From Planotetraspora mira (GTDB taxonomy: Bacteria > Actinomycetota > Actinomycetes > Streptosporangiales > Streptosporangiaceae), in the NCBI RefSeq assembly GCF_016863275.1, contig NZ_BOOO01000039.1, forward strand, positions 62,001 to 126,000: a stretch of 64,000 bases of DNA. Direction: 5' to 3'. Made by a program: the position numbers and the translations under genes. Within the stretch, counting starts at the first letter, position 1. Each line of letters opens with the position of its first letter. A model generated the notes under the pieces. The model did not search any database. It was given only the letters and a program-made list of their open reading frames with translations, and was not told where the DNA came from. Below are positions 8,782-16,881 of the stretch, piece by piece.

Positions 8782-10467
8782 CTAGACCTCGACGATCACC
8801 GGAATGATCATCGGCCGGCGACGGTAGGTGTCGCTGACCCAGCGGCCCACCGTGCGGCGGACCGTGCGGCGGATCTGCATGATGTCCGCCACCCCGGCCG
8901 CGGCGACCTCCTGGAGGGCGATCTCGATCTGCGGGATGACCGCGTCGAACGCCTCCGGGTCGATGCCGGACCCACGCGCGGTGATCTCCGGTCCGCCTGC
9001 CAGCTTCCCCGTGGTGGAGTCGACCACGATGACGATGGAGATGAATCCTTCGTCACCGAGGATGCGCCGGTCCTTCAGCGCCACATCGGTGATGTCCCCG
9101 ACCGAGGTTCCGTCGACGAACACGTAACCGCAGGGCACCGCACCGACGACGGAGGCCTTGCCGTCGACCAGGTCGACGACCACGCCGTCCTCCGCGATCA
9201 CGATGTTCTCCTGCGGGACCCCCGAGAGGCTCGCCAGGTGCGCGTGCGCCCGCAGATGGCGCCACTCGCCGTGAACCGGCATGAAGTTGGACGGCTTGGT
9301 GAGGTTCAGCACGTACAGCAACTCACCCGCGGCCGCGTGACCCGAGACGTGGACCCGCGCGTTGCCCTTGTGGATGACCTTCGCGCCCCAGCGCGTGAGA
9401 CCGTTGATGACCTTGTTGACCGCGGTCTCGTTGCCGGGGACCAGCGAGGACGCCAGCAGGACGGTGTCACCCGCCGCGATCCGGATCGGGTGATCCCGGT
9501 TGGCCATCCGTGACAGCGCCGCCATCGGCTCACCCTGGGAGCCGGTGCAGATCAGCACCACGTCCTCCGGCGGCCACTCCTCGATCTCCCTGGAGTCGAC
9601 CAGCAGGCCGGCCGGGATCTTGAGGTAGCCGAGGTCACGGGCCACGCCCATGTTGCGGACCATGGACCTGCCGATGAGGGCCACCTTGCGGCCGTGGTGC
9701 TCCGCCGCGTCCATGACCTGCTGCACGCGGTGGATGTGCGAGGCGAAGCTCGCCACGATGATGCGCTTGTCGGCCGTGCGGAACACGTCGTCGATGACCG
9801 GCGCGATCTCCCGCTCGCTCGTGACGAACCCGGGCACCTCCGCGTTGGTCGAGTCCGACATGAGCAGGTCGACGCCCTCGGCCCCGAGCCGGGCGAAGCC
9901 GCCGAGGTCCGTCAGCCGCCCGTCCATGGGCAACTGGTCCATCTTGAAGTCGCCGGTGTGCAGCACGATTCCCGCGGGCGTGCGGACGGCGACCGCCAGC
10001 GCGTCCGGAATCGAGTGGTTCACCGCGAAGAACTCGCACTCGAACGGCCCGAACCGGCGCCGCTCCCCCTCGATGACCTCGGCCTTGACCGGTTGAATCC
10101 GGTGCTCGGCCAGCTTGCTCTCGATCAGCCCCAGGGTGAGGCGCGACCCGACCAGCGGGATGTCCACCCGCTCACGCAGCAGGTACGGCACGGCGCCGAT
10201 GTGGTCCTCGTGCGCGTGGGTCAGGACGACCGCCTCGATGTCGTCCAGGCGATCGCGGATGTAGTCGAAGTCGGGCAGGATCAGGTCGATGCCCGGCTGG
10301 TCGGGCTCGGGGAACAGGACCCCGCAGTCGACGACGAGAAGACGGCCCTCGTACTCGAAGACCGCCATGTTACGGCCGATCTCCCCCAGACCGCCGAGCG
10401 CGACGATGCGCAGCCCGTTGTCGGGCATCGGCGGGGGCGGCGCAAGCTCGGGATGCGGGTGGCTCAT
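8782..10467 (-). CDS. rnj: Ribonuclease J
   Basis: 561 residues, matching actinobacterial RNase J. Beta-lactamase-fold nuclease with 5'-3' exo- and endonuclease activity in mRNA decay and rRNA maturation. Visible: LGGLGEIGRNM near the N-terminus, the metal motif LTHAHEDHIGAVPYLL (HxHxDH), the beta-CASP domain, FMPVHGEWRHLRAHAHLA (C-terminal metal histidines) and a C-terminal dimerisation domain ending RRRPMIIPVIVEV. It is downstream of dapA on the same strand, the order seen in Streptomyces (dapA then rnj). The 225-bp gap to dapA may hold its own promoter. Confidence 0.95.
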   Translation of the reverse strand: MSHPHPELAPPPPMPDNGLRIVALGGLGEIGRNMAVFEYEGRLLVVDCGVLFPEPDQPGIDLILPDFDYIRDRLDDIEAVVLTHAHEDHIGAVPYLLRERVDIPLVGSRLTLGLIESKLAEHRIQPVKAEVIEGERRRFGPFECEFFAVNHSIPDALAVAVRTPAGIVLHTGDFKMDQLPMDGRLTDLGGFARLGAEGVDLLMSDSTNAEVPGFVTSEREIAPVIDDVFRTADKRIIVASFASHIHRVQQVMDAAEHHGRKVALIGRSMVRNMGVARDLGYLKIPAGLLVDSREIEEWPPEDVVLICTGSQGEPMAALSRMANRDHPIRIAAGDTVLLASSLVPGNETAVNKVINGLTRWGAKVIHKGNARVHVSGHAAAGELLYVLNLTKPSNFMPVHGEWRHLRAHAHLASLSGVPQENIVIAEDGVVVDLVDGKASVVGAVPCGYVFVDGTSVGDITDVALKDRRILGDEGFISIVIVVDSTTGKLAGGPEITARGSGIDPEAFDAVIPQIEIALQEVAAAGVADIMQIRRTVRRTVGRWVSDTYRRRPMIIPVIVEV

Positions 10468-10692
10468 GAGAGCTCCTCCCCGCGCTCGTGCCGGCGACTA
10501 TCTCTGGTATTTCGCTCGCTCATTCGGCTCCATATGACTCAGGGATTGTGGACAACGTGCTGACCGCCGCGGCCCCGGTTCCTCGGGGGAAGGGGACACG
10601 GCGAAAGGGCCGGAGCCGGGCTCTGGCCGAAGACGAAGGGGCGCGGCGCCACGAGGGCCGCGCACGGCAGGACGCGACGCGTCCGGCTTGAC

Positions 10693-11610
10693 TCAGCTGT
10701 CGGCAAGTTTGAGACCTCCGGCGATGAGGTCCTCGCGCAGCACCACGACCTGCTCCTGGGTGGCGTCGACCAGCGGAAGCCGGACGAAGCCTGCGTCCAG
10801 GCCGGCCAGCTTCAACGCGGCCTTCACCATGATCGCACCCTGGGTCCGCGTCATGATGCCGGTGGCCACCGGCAGCAACTGACGGTGGACGGCGAGCGCG
10901 CCCGCCACGTCACCGGAGCGGTACAGGTCGATCATCGAGGCCAGCTCGGCGCCCGCGACATGGCCGATGACGCTGACGACGCCGGCCGCGCCGACCGACA
11001 GCCAGGGCAGGTTGAGCAGGTCGTCGCCGGAGTAGAACACCAGGTCGGTGGTGGCGATGACGTGGGAGCCCGCGAACAGGTCGCCCTTGGCGTCCTTGAC
11101 GGCGACGATGCGGGGATGCCGCGCGAGCCGTACCAGGGTCTCGGTGTGGATCGGAACACCGGAGCGGCCGGGGATGTCGTACAACATCACGGGAAGCTCA
11201 GTCGCGTCGGCCACCGCCGTGAAGTGGCGGAACAGCCCCTCCTGCGGTGGTTTGTTGTAGTACGGGGTCACCGCCAGCAACCCGTGCGCCCCCGCACGCT
11301 CGGCGGCGCGGGCGAGTTCCACACTGTGGTGGGTGTCGTTGGTCCCCGCGCCCGCGACCACGCTGGCGCGGTCGCCCACGGCTTCCACGACCGCTCGCAG
11401 GATGCGGTCCTTCTCCTCGTCGGTGGTGGTGGGGGACTCCCCCGTGGTGCCACTGACGATGAGACCGTCATTGCTCTGCTCGTCCACCAGGTAGGTGGCG
11501 AGCCGCTGGACACCCTCGTAGTCGACCGCGCCGTCGGAGGTGAACGGCGTGACCATCGCAGTGAGCATGCGGCCGAAGGGGGCGTCGGAGGTTCCAGTTG
11601 GCGATGCCAT
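10693..11610 (-). CDS. dapA: 4-hydroxy-tetrahydrodipicolinate synthase
   Basis: 305 residues from ATG at 11610 (MASPTGTSDAPFGRMLTAMVTPF). It condenses pyruvate with aspartate semialdehyde in lysine/diaminopimelate synthesis. Signatures: GTTGESPTTTDEEK, YYNKPPQEGLFRHF with the catalytic tyrosine, YDIPGRSGVPI, and the Schiff-base lysine in IVAVKDAKGD. Upstream in-frame codons extend to 11766 but encode no conserved sequence. The next pathway enzyme, dapB, lies 11 kb away beyond an accessory block, whereas in Streptomyces the two are nearly adjacent. Confidence 0.94.
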   Translation of the reverse strand: MASPTGTSDAPFGRMLTAMVTPFTSDGAVDYEGVQRLATYLVDEQSNDGLIVSGTTGESPTTTDEEKDRILRAVVEAVGDRASVVAGAGTNDTHHSVELARAAERAGAHGLLAVTPYYNKPPQEGLFRHFTAVADATELPVMLYDIPGRSGVPIHTETLVRLARHPRIVAVKDAKGDLFAGSHVIATTDLVFYSGDDLLNLPWLSVGAAGVVSVIGHVAGAELASMIDLYRSGDVAGALAVHRQLLPVATGIMTRTQGAIMVKAALKLAGLDAGFVRLPLVDATQEQVVVLREDLIAGGLKLADS

Positions 11611-11864
11611 AAACGGAACGCTACCTGGATCCCGACATGCCCGTGGACCCCGCCACCCCGTTATGCCGAAGTCATCGCCGCCGCCGCGACACGCGGGACG
11701 AGACAGGGCGATCCACATCACATGCGGGCAACGAAAGAGACCGCCGATATGTGCTCGGGGGTACACACATCAGCGGCCTCTACCGGAGAATCGCCGCGTC
11801 TTACGCCGGCGTTACAGCCTCCTGGTGAGAATTTTTCCGAAGCTCGCCGCGGGACGGCGAACGC
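11611..11864. other. Intergenic region upstream of dapA
   Basis: 254 bp between the dapA start and the end of the small CDS at 11865. It should contain the dapA promoter on the minus strand. I see no strong hairpin, repeat or RNA motif; no lysine riboswitch is apparent. Confidence 0.4.
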
Positions 11865-12080
11865 TCAGCGCGCCTGCCCAAGAATCAGCCTCATCCATAG
11901 ATCTTCCATGCGGACGGTGATGAGCCGTTCGGTCTCGTGAGCCACAGGACCGCCCGGCTCGCGAATGGTCCGCCGGATGAACAGCAGGCCACCGGCGTGG
12001 CACAGCTCGTAGATCGTCTCCTTGCAGTCGCAGGTGTGCCTGCGGACCCGCACGCGATCACTCCGCCGCGTGTCCCTCAT
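11865..12080 (-). CDS. Small conserved-looking protein with CDC motif
   Basis: 71 residues from ATG at 12080: VRVRRHTCDCKETIYELC, then GGLLFIRRTIRE, ending MEDLWMRLILGQAR. The reading frame stays open to 12479, but the part above 12080 is Arg/Pro/Ser-rich noise. The three cysteines (CDC...C), the even hydrophobic pattern and a shift in amino-acid composition at this ATG favour a real short gene. A helical C-terminus follows a possible Cys-ligated turn, so metal binding is possible. I cannot name a family. Only a weak ribosome-binding sequence (AAGTGG) is present. Confidence 0.55.
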   Translation of the reverse strand: MRDTRRSDRVRVRRHTCDCKETIYELCHAGGLLFIRRTIREPGGPVAHETERLITVRMEDLWMRLILGQAR

Positions 12081-12471
12081 CCACTTGATCCGCTCGTGCT
12101 CCCGCTGAAGGGGCGCGACGTGGATGCCGTGATCCGGCGGGGCGATCGCGACCGACCGGCGGACCCGGGACTTCGCCGGGGTCCGCCCTCGGGACGGCCC
12201 GGCGGTCCGAGAGACGGGACGGATTCCCCCCGATCGCCAGGCGGCGCCGGCCACCCGACTCGGATCGTCCGGTGACCGGGAGCCTTCGGCAGCCGCCGTG
12301 AGATTACGTGAAGAATCCAGAATCGGGGGACCTGACCGTGGAGCACCACATTGGACCATTTGGCGACCTTTCAGCAGGCAAAGTTGGAGCCACAGGCGAG
12401 CTTCATTACTCAGGGTTGTCTGTCGAATACGCCAAGATTGGGTTTCCGCCCAGCCCCCGAGGGATGGATTG
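12081..12471. other. Intergenic region with a GC-rich stem-loop
   Basis: 391 bp between divergent genes (small CDS on minus, GntR on plus), so it should hold both promoters. The only clear structure is a 9-bp perfect stem, GGCGGACCC at 12158-12166 pairing with GGGTCCGCC at 12179-12187. A GAGGGATGG sequence at 12460-12468 serves the GntR ATG. No convincing third gene is seen. Confidence 0.45.
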
Positions 12472-13209
12472 ATGGCCAACTCTGATCCGGTTTACCTGCG
12501 CGTAGTCGAGGACCTCCGCCGCCAGATCGTCGACGGCACGCTTCCGCCAGGAGCTCCGATCCCCTCGCGGCATCAGATCACCCGGAAGTACAGCGTCGGT
12601 GAGACCGCCGCACGTCACGCGCTGCGCGTGCTGGCCCAGGAGGGCCTGATCGTCGGACGGGTGGGCTCGGGACACCGGGTCCGTGAAAAGCCGACTCTCC
12701 TGCCTTCCTACCGGAGCCGCGTGCCCGAACCCCACACACCGTTCGCCATGGACATGCAGGCCAGCGGGCGGCAGCCGAGCTGGAACTGGCGGAGCGAGCT
12801 CGCCGAGGCGCCGCCGGAGATCGCACAGCGTCTGCAGCTCAGTCAGTGGAGTCCGGTGATCAGAATCCGCTTCGTCTTCCGTGGCGACGGAAAGCCGATG
12901 CAGCTCGCCACGTCCTATGAACTGATCGAGTTCGGCCAGAGCCAGGCTCCGGAAGAGGGCACCGCCGAGCGCAGGAGCACGGTGTCCCGCATGGCGGCGA
13001 ACGGCACCAAGATCACGGAGATCAGTGAGAGCGTTCACGTGCGCGTGCCGCAACCGACCGAGAGCGACCTGCTCGAACTGCCCACCGGCGTGCAGGTCCT
13101 GCACGTCGAGCGAACCCACTGGGCCGCGGAGCGCCCGGTGGAGACCAGTGACATCGTGATCCCGGGCGACAAGTTCCGCCTGGTCTACGGGATTCCCGTC
13201 TCCCTCTGA
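12472..13209 (+). CDS. GntR-family regulator (HutC/UTRA subfamily)
   Basis: 245 residues. N-terminal GntR winged helix (5-75: PVYLRVVEDLRRQIVDGTLPPGAPIPSRHQITRKYSVGETAARHALRVLAQEGLIVGRVGSGHRVRE) followed by a UTRA-like ligand-binding domain (about 95-240, with VRVPQPTESDLLELPTGVQVLHVERTHWAAERPVETSDIVIPGDKFRLVYGI). ATG at 12472 follows a GAGGG sequence. It is the first of several GntR proteins here; the ligand and targets are unknown. The closest structural relative in the window is the GntR/UTRA protein at 49773. Confidence 0.85.
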   Translation: MANSDPVYLRVVEDLRRQIVDGTLPPGAPIPSRHQITRKYSVGETAARHALRVLAQEGLIVGRVGSGHRVREKPTLLPSYRSRVPEPHTPFAMDMQASGRQPSWNWRSELAEAPPEIAQRLQLSQWSPVIRIRFVFRGDGKPMQLATSYELIEFGQSQAPEEGTAERRSTVSRMAANGTKITEISESVHVRVPQPTESDLLELPTGVQVLHVERTHWAAERPVETSDIVIPGDKFRLVYGIPVSL

Positions 13210-13261
13210 CTGTCGGTGACCGCTGGTACAACCATTCCGGATTCCCCATCCGGAGGTGCCG

Positions 13262-13945
13262 ATGCGCGTCAAGGACCTGCCCCCGGCCGACCAGCCTCGC
13301 GAACGGCTCCTGAACTCGGGCGCGACGGCCCTGGCCGATCGAGAGTTGCTCGCCCTGCTGCTCGGCTCGGGCAGCAGGGGCGTCAGCGCGGTCGAGCTCG
13401 CCTCCCAGCTCATCGCCCACTGCGGCGACCTCGGTGAGCTCTCCCGATCCGAGGCGCACCGGCTGCTGGCGGTGCCCGGCGTGGGGCCCGCCAAGGCCGC
13501 GCGGGTCGCGGCCGCCTTCCATCTCATGCGGAGAGCACAGGCCGAGCCCGAGCGGCTACGCGTCAGATGCTCGGCCGACATCGCGATGGTGGCCGCTCCG
13601 CTGCTCCATGGTTGTCCGCGCGAGAAGCTCGTGATCGTGGTCTGCGATCCGCGCGGCGCCGTGATCCGCCGGACCGTGATCAGCGAGGGCGGCAGCGACC
13701 ACACCTCCGCACCCGTTCGCGACATCGTCGCCACCGTCCTGGTCTCCGGCGGGGCCGCCTTCGCCCTCGCGCACAACCATCCCAGCGGTTCTCTCGAACC
13801 GAGCGCCGCCGACCTCGAGGTCACCGCCCGTCTCAGTGAGGCCGCGGAGACCGTCGACCTGCGCTTCCTCGACCACGTGATCGTCACCGACGCCGCCTGG
13901 CGCAGGATCGCTCTTCCCTCTGACACGGATCGAAGATACGTCTAG
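13262..13945 (+). CDS. radC: RadC-family JAMM/MPN protein
   Basis: 227 residues. The N-terminal helix-hairpin-helix-like part (DLPPADQPRERLLNSGATALADRELLALLLGSGSRGVSA... VPGVGPAKAARVAAAF) is followed by the RadC/JAB metalloprotease-fold domain with AHNHPSGSLEPSAADLEVT (HxH plus D). ATG at 13262 lies 5 bp after CGGAGG; a GTG two codons earlier is less well placed. RadC proteins were named for DNA repair but their activity is unsettled, and they are often near mobile or accessory DNA. It follows the GntR gene by 52 bp on the same strand. Confidence 0.88.
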   Translation: MRVKDLPPADQPRERLLNSGATALADRELLALLLGSGSRGVSAVELASQLIAHCGDLGELSRSEAHRLLAVPGVGPAKAARVAAAFHLMRRAQAEPERLRVRCSADIAMVAAPLLHGCPREKLVIVVCDPRGAVIRRTVISEGGSDHTSAPVRDIVATVLVSGGAAFALAHNHPSGSLEPSAADLEVTARLSEAAETVDLRFLDHVIVTDAAWRRIALPSDTDRRYV

Positions 13946-14032
13946 TTGTATTGACCTGTCTAGTGGAATACTTTGGTCTAAGCAGACATAGCCCTACGAT
14001 TGGCCTCGTTCCGGGTCGCCTATCTTTCGAGC

Positions 14033-14515
14033 GTGCTCGACCATGACGGTGACACTCACCTGTACGTGCAGATCGCCGAGATCATCCGGCAGCAGATCCT
14101 GCGCGGCGATCTCGCGCCCGGGCATGCCGTTCCGAGCGAGGCGACGATCCAGAGCGAGTTCGGCGTGGCCAGGACGACGGCCCGGCGGGCGTTCCATCTG
14201 CTACGCGAAGAAGGCCTGATCTACACGGTGCAGGGAGAGGGCACGTTCGTCGGCCCTCCGAGCGAGGCGGCGAGGGAGCCGCGCAGGACTCCTCTGTACC
14301 GCCAGATCGCGAACGACCTCATCGACCGCATCCGCGGTGGAGATCTGCGGCCCCGTCGCCCCGTCCCCAGCGAGACCACGCTGGTGCAGCAGTACGACGT
14401 GGCCCGCGAGACCGTGCGCAAGGCGATCGCCGTCCTGCGCGAGGAGGGCTGGATCTACACGGTCCCGCAGCGGGGGAGCTTCGTCTCCCCCGAGGACGAC
14501 CAGCCCAGGTCGTAG
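14033..14515 (+). CDS. Double-headed GntR protein: two tandem winged helices, no effector domain
   Basis: 160 residues from GTG at 14033; a TTG at 14000 would add 11 residues. Two GntR winged-helix domains follow one another: domain 1 (about 5-75) HLYVQIAEIIRQQILRGDLAPGHAVPSEATIQSEFGVARTTARRAFHLLREEGLIYTVQGEGTFVG, and domain 2 (about 83-153) PLYRQIANDLIDRIRGGDLRPRRPVPSETTLVQQYDVARETVRKAIAVLREEGWIYTVPQRGSFVS. Nothing is left for ligand binding. Ordinary GntR proteins have one such domain and dimerise, so this chain may bind two half-sites alone. The domains are clearly paralogous, pointing to internal duplication. No Shine-Dalgarno is evident. Confidence 0.8.
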   Translation: MLDHDGDTHLYVQIAEIIRQQILRGDLAPGHAVPSEATIQSEFGVARTTARRAFHLLREEGLIYTVQGEGTFVGPPSEAAREPRRTPLYRQIANDLIDRIRGGDLRPRRPVPSETTLVQQYDVARETVRKAIAVLREEGWIYTVPQRGSFVSPEDDQPRS

Positions 14516-14533
14516 GCCGTCGCCCCGCTCCAC

Positions 14534-14585
14534 CGAGGCGCCCGATCGGACGCGCGGCATCGCGCCCGGCCGTCCGGACGCCTCG
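14534..14585. terminator. Possible bidirectional terminator
   Basis: CGAGGCG (14534-14540) pairs with CGCCTCG (14579-14585) between convergent genes ending at 14515 and 14608. Inner GGACG/CGTCC segments can extend the stem. There is no T-run and the loop is long, so the call is tentative. Confidence 0.35.
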
Positions 14586-14607
14586 CTCGTCCTCCGAAGG
14601 GAATCGG

Positions 14608-15231
14608 TCAGCCGATCAGCTGCAGGGCCCGGTCGGCCAGTCCTTCGGGTGCGGTCGCCGGCGAACCCGTGTCGAACGGCGGCTCCGGGTCGTACTCCAT
14701 CGCCAATTGAACGGCCTGCGCCGTCGTCACGTCGCTGAGGCGCGCGAGCAGGGTCAGCGCCATGTCGATGCCGGACGATACGCCCGCCGCGGTGACGATC
14801 TTCCCGTCCATGACGACACGCTCGCTGACGGGCTCGGCGCCGAAGCCGGCGAGATGTTCCAGCCATCCCCAGTGGGTGGTCGCCCGCCTGCCCTTCAGCA
14901 GGCCCGCCGCGCCGAGCAGGAACGAGCCGCTGCAAACGGACGTCGTCCACAGGGTGTGCTCGTGTGCTTCGGCGATCCAGGCGACCAGGTCCGCGTCGGC
15001 CAGCGCCTCGGCCGTACCGGGACCACCGGGAACGATGATCACCTCCGGCCTCGGGACGTCCGCGAGGGACGCGGTGGCCGTCAGGCTGAGACTCCCCCTG
15101 TCGTCGACGACCGGCCCGGCCTCGGCGGCCACGAAGGTGACCGTGCAGCCCGGCGCGAACGCCATCACCGTGTACGGCCCGACGGCGTCGAGGGCGGTGA
15201 AGCGGGGGTAGAGGGGGATGGCGACGTGCAC
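14608..15231 (-). CDS. DJ-1/PfpI family protein (stand-alone GATase1-like domain)
   Basis: 207 residues from GTG at 15231, preceded by AAGGAG eight bases upstream. The single class I glutamine-amidotransferase-like domain contains VHVAIPLYPRFTALDAVGPYTVM, the nucleophile elbow TTSVCSGSFLLGAAGLLKGRRATTHWGWLEHL with the expected reactive cysteine, and VTAAGVSSGIDMALTLLARL. Its body resembles the sensor half of the upstream AraC-type regulator (SVCSGAFLLAEAGLLDGRRATTHW). Its start lies 67 bp inside that regulator, so the two are almost certainly co-translated. Isonitrile hydratase-like or chaperone/glyoxalase activities occur in the family; none can be assigned here. Confidence 0.82.
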   Translation of the reverse strand: MHVAIPLYPRFTALDAVGPYTVMAFAPGCTVTFVAAEAGPVVDDRGSLSLTATASLADVPRPEVIIVPGGPGTAEALADADLVAWIAEAHEHTLWTTSVCSGSFLLGAAGLLKGRRATTHWGWLEHLAGFGAEPVSERVVMDGKIVTAAGVSSGIDMALTLLARLSDVTTAQAVQLAMEYDPEPPFDTGSPATAPEGLADRALQLIG

Positions 15232-16199
15232 GATCGGTTCTCCTTCGACTGGAACCGGCGACGGTAGTCGCCGGGTGAGATGCGCCAGTGACGGCGGAAG
15301 ACGCGGTAGAGGGTCTCCGGCGCCCCGAGCCCCGACTCCCGTGCCACCCGGTCCAGGGGGTGGGCGGTGACCTCGAGCAGCCTCCGGGCGATGTCGGCCC
15401 TGCTCCGCTCGACGTACCGGCCGGGCGAAAGGCCGGTCTGCTCGGTGAAGACGCGGGAGAAGTGGCGCTCGCTCATCCCCGCGCGCCGCGCGAGAGCGGG
15501 CACGCTGAGATCTCCCGCCGGGTTGGCGTCGATGAACGCCTGAAGCTCGCGTAGAGGCTCCAGACGGGGGACGACGGCCCGCATCGCGGTGCTGAACTGA
15601 CTCTGCCCGCCGGGCCTGTGCAGGTAGACCACGAGCCCGCACGCGATGTCCCGTGCGAGCGCGTGGCCGTGGTCCTCCGCCACGAGAGCGAGGGCGAGGT
15701 CCACCCCGGCGGTGACTCCTGCGGAGGTCCAGACGTCCCCGTCCTTGATGTAGATGGGGTCGGCGTCCACCTCGACCTCGGGATATTCGGCGTCCAATTC
15801 GGAGGCCGTCAGCCAGTGCGTGGTCGCCCGCCTGCCGTCGAGCAGTCCGGCCTCCGCCAGGAGGAAGGCGCCGCTGCAGACCGATGCGACCCTGCGCGAC
15901 GCCGGTGCAAGGCGGGCGACTCCCTCGACCAGGCCCCGATCACGCCGGTGCCCCTGCGCGGACAGGCCGCCCACGACCAGGAGCGTGTCGATCGGCCCCT
16001 CGACCTGGTCGAGCGGGGTCTCCACGACGGTCGTGATCCCGTTCTGCGCCGCCACCTGACCGGCCCGCACGGCGGTCACCTCGATGCGATAGCCGTACTC
16101 GGCCGCAAGCAACGTCGCGGTCCCGAACACGTCCGCCGGACCCGCCAGGTCGAGCAGTTGAAAGCCATCGAAGACCACGATCACGACGCGCCGTTCCAT
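15165..16199 (-). CDS. GlxA-family AraC regulator with DJ-1-like sensor domain
   Basis: 344 residues from ATG at 16199 (MERRVVIVVFDGFQLLDLAGPADVF). N-terminal GATase1-like domain about 1-190, with ASVCSGAFLLAEAGLLDGRRATTHW at the elbow, then an AraC helix-turn-helix pair about 215-315 (VPALARRAGMSERHFSRVFTEQTGLSPGRYVERSRADIARRLLEVTAHPLDRVARESGLGAPETLYRVFRRHWRISPGDYRRRF). The last 20 or so residues (Ser/Pro-rich) are read out of frame over the start of the next gene, so that tail is probably not structured. Likely regulates the overlapping DJ-1 gene. Confidence 0.87.
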   Translation of the reverse strand: MERRVVIVVFDGFQLLDLAGPADVFGTATLLAAEYGYRIEVTAVRAGQVAAQNGITTVVETPLDQVEGPIDTLLVVGGLSAQGHRRDRGLVEGVARLAPASRRVASVCSGAFLLAEAGLLDGRRATTHWLTASELDAEYPEVEVDADPIYIKDGDVWTSAGVTAGVDLALALVAEDHGHALARDIACGLVVYLHRPGGQSQFSTAMRAVVPRLEPLRELQAFIDANPAGDLSVPALARRAGMSERHFSRVFTEQTGLSPGRYVERSRADIARRLLEVTAHPLDRVARESGLGAPETLYRVFRRHWRISPGDYRRRFQSKENRSCTSPSPSTPASPPSTPSGRTR

Positions 16200-16282
16200 G
16201 GCCCCATGGTGGCCACAAGGCAGGCATGGCGTCCACGACACGTGTATTGCAGATCACGCCAAGAGGCGGCTCCTGGACAGGG

Positions 16283-16708
16283 CTAGCCGAGCCCGTCGAT
16301 CTCGACCTGGCATGACCCGAACGAGTTCGCCTTCTCCTCGCCGACGGTCTTCCCGTCCACCTTGATCCGGCAGGTGACGGTCCCGTGGGCATCGTCGCTC
16401 TGCACTGACAACGCCAGGCCGTGGACGTCTTCCTCCGCCGAGTCGGTCCTCGAGACGGGGAGGGGGACGCGGAACTCCTGCGTCTCGCCGAACCCGACGC
16501 TGTACATGAGATAGCTGACGGTCTTCGCTCCACCCGAGCCGGTCACCTCGAAGGTCACCTCGTGGTCACCGTGGGCGGGCCCACCGCCCGTGCACCCACC
16601 TGTGACGAACCCCGTCAGGCCGAGGACGAGGCTTGCGACAGCCAGTCGGTTCGTACGGCCCGGCTGCGGCGGCCGGGCGGGCTGACCGTACGGGGGCTGC
16701 TCGGTCAT
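16283..16708 (-). CDS. MmpS-like membrane-anchored small protein
   Basis: 141 residues. A Pro-rich cytosolic leader (TEQPPYGQPARPPQPGRTNR), one hydrophobic segment LAVASLVLGLTGFVTGGC, then an extracytoplasmic beta-rich domain: HEVTFEVTGSGGAKTVSYLMYSVGFGETQEFRVPLP... GTVTCRIKVDGKTVGEEKANSFGSCQVEIDG. The V.YEVTG/A..V.Y and TCRI..DG..V motifs match mycobacterial MmpS and similar actinobacterial accessory proteins; two cysteines could form a disulfide. No MmpL partner is in the window. The 173-bp upstream region carries no other gene. Confidence 0.65.
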   Translation of the reverse strand: MTEQPPYGQPARPPQPGRTNRLAVASLVLGLTGFVTGGCTGGGPAHGDHEVTFEVTGSGGAKTVSYLMYSVGFGETQEFRVPLPVSRTDSAEEDVHGLALSVQSDDAHGTVTCRIKVDGKTVGEEKANSFGSCQVEIDGLG

Positions 16709-16881
16709 CGTCGGACTCCAGGGGGTGAAGGGAGGCCATGTCCGGTCGGCAGAGGGTGTGCGTCACCCATGCTCCACGATCTTGCCGGACTCCGGAACGT
16801 CCCGCCGGGCAGAAGAGGGATCCTCTCGCCCAGGCCGGGCGAACCACGACCGATCACCCATGCCGGCCCCGATCAGGCCTG

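Noticed and set aside
11611-11864. Lysine riboswitch at dapA
   Set aside because: No L-box motif or long structured leader; the 254-bp gap shows no strong stem.
11865-12479. 204-residue version of the small protein at 11865
   Set aside because: The part above 12080 has shadow-like composition and crosses the GntR promoter; only the 71-residue C-terminal part looks like protein.
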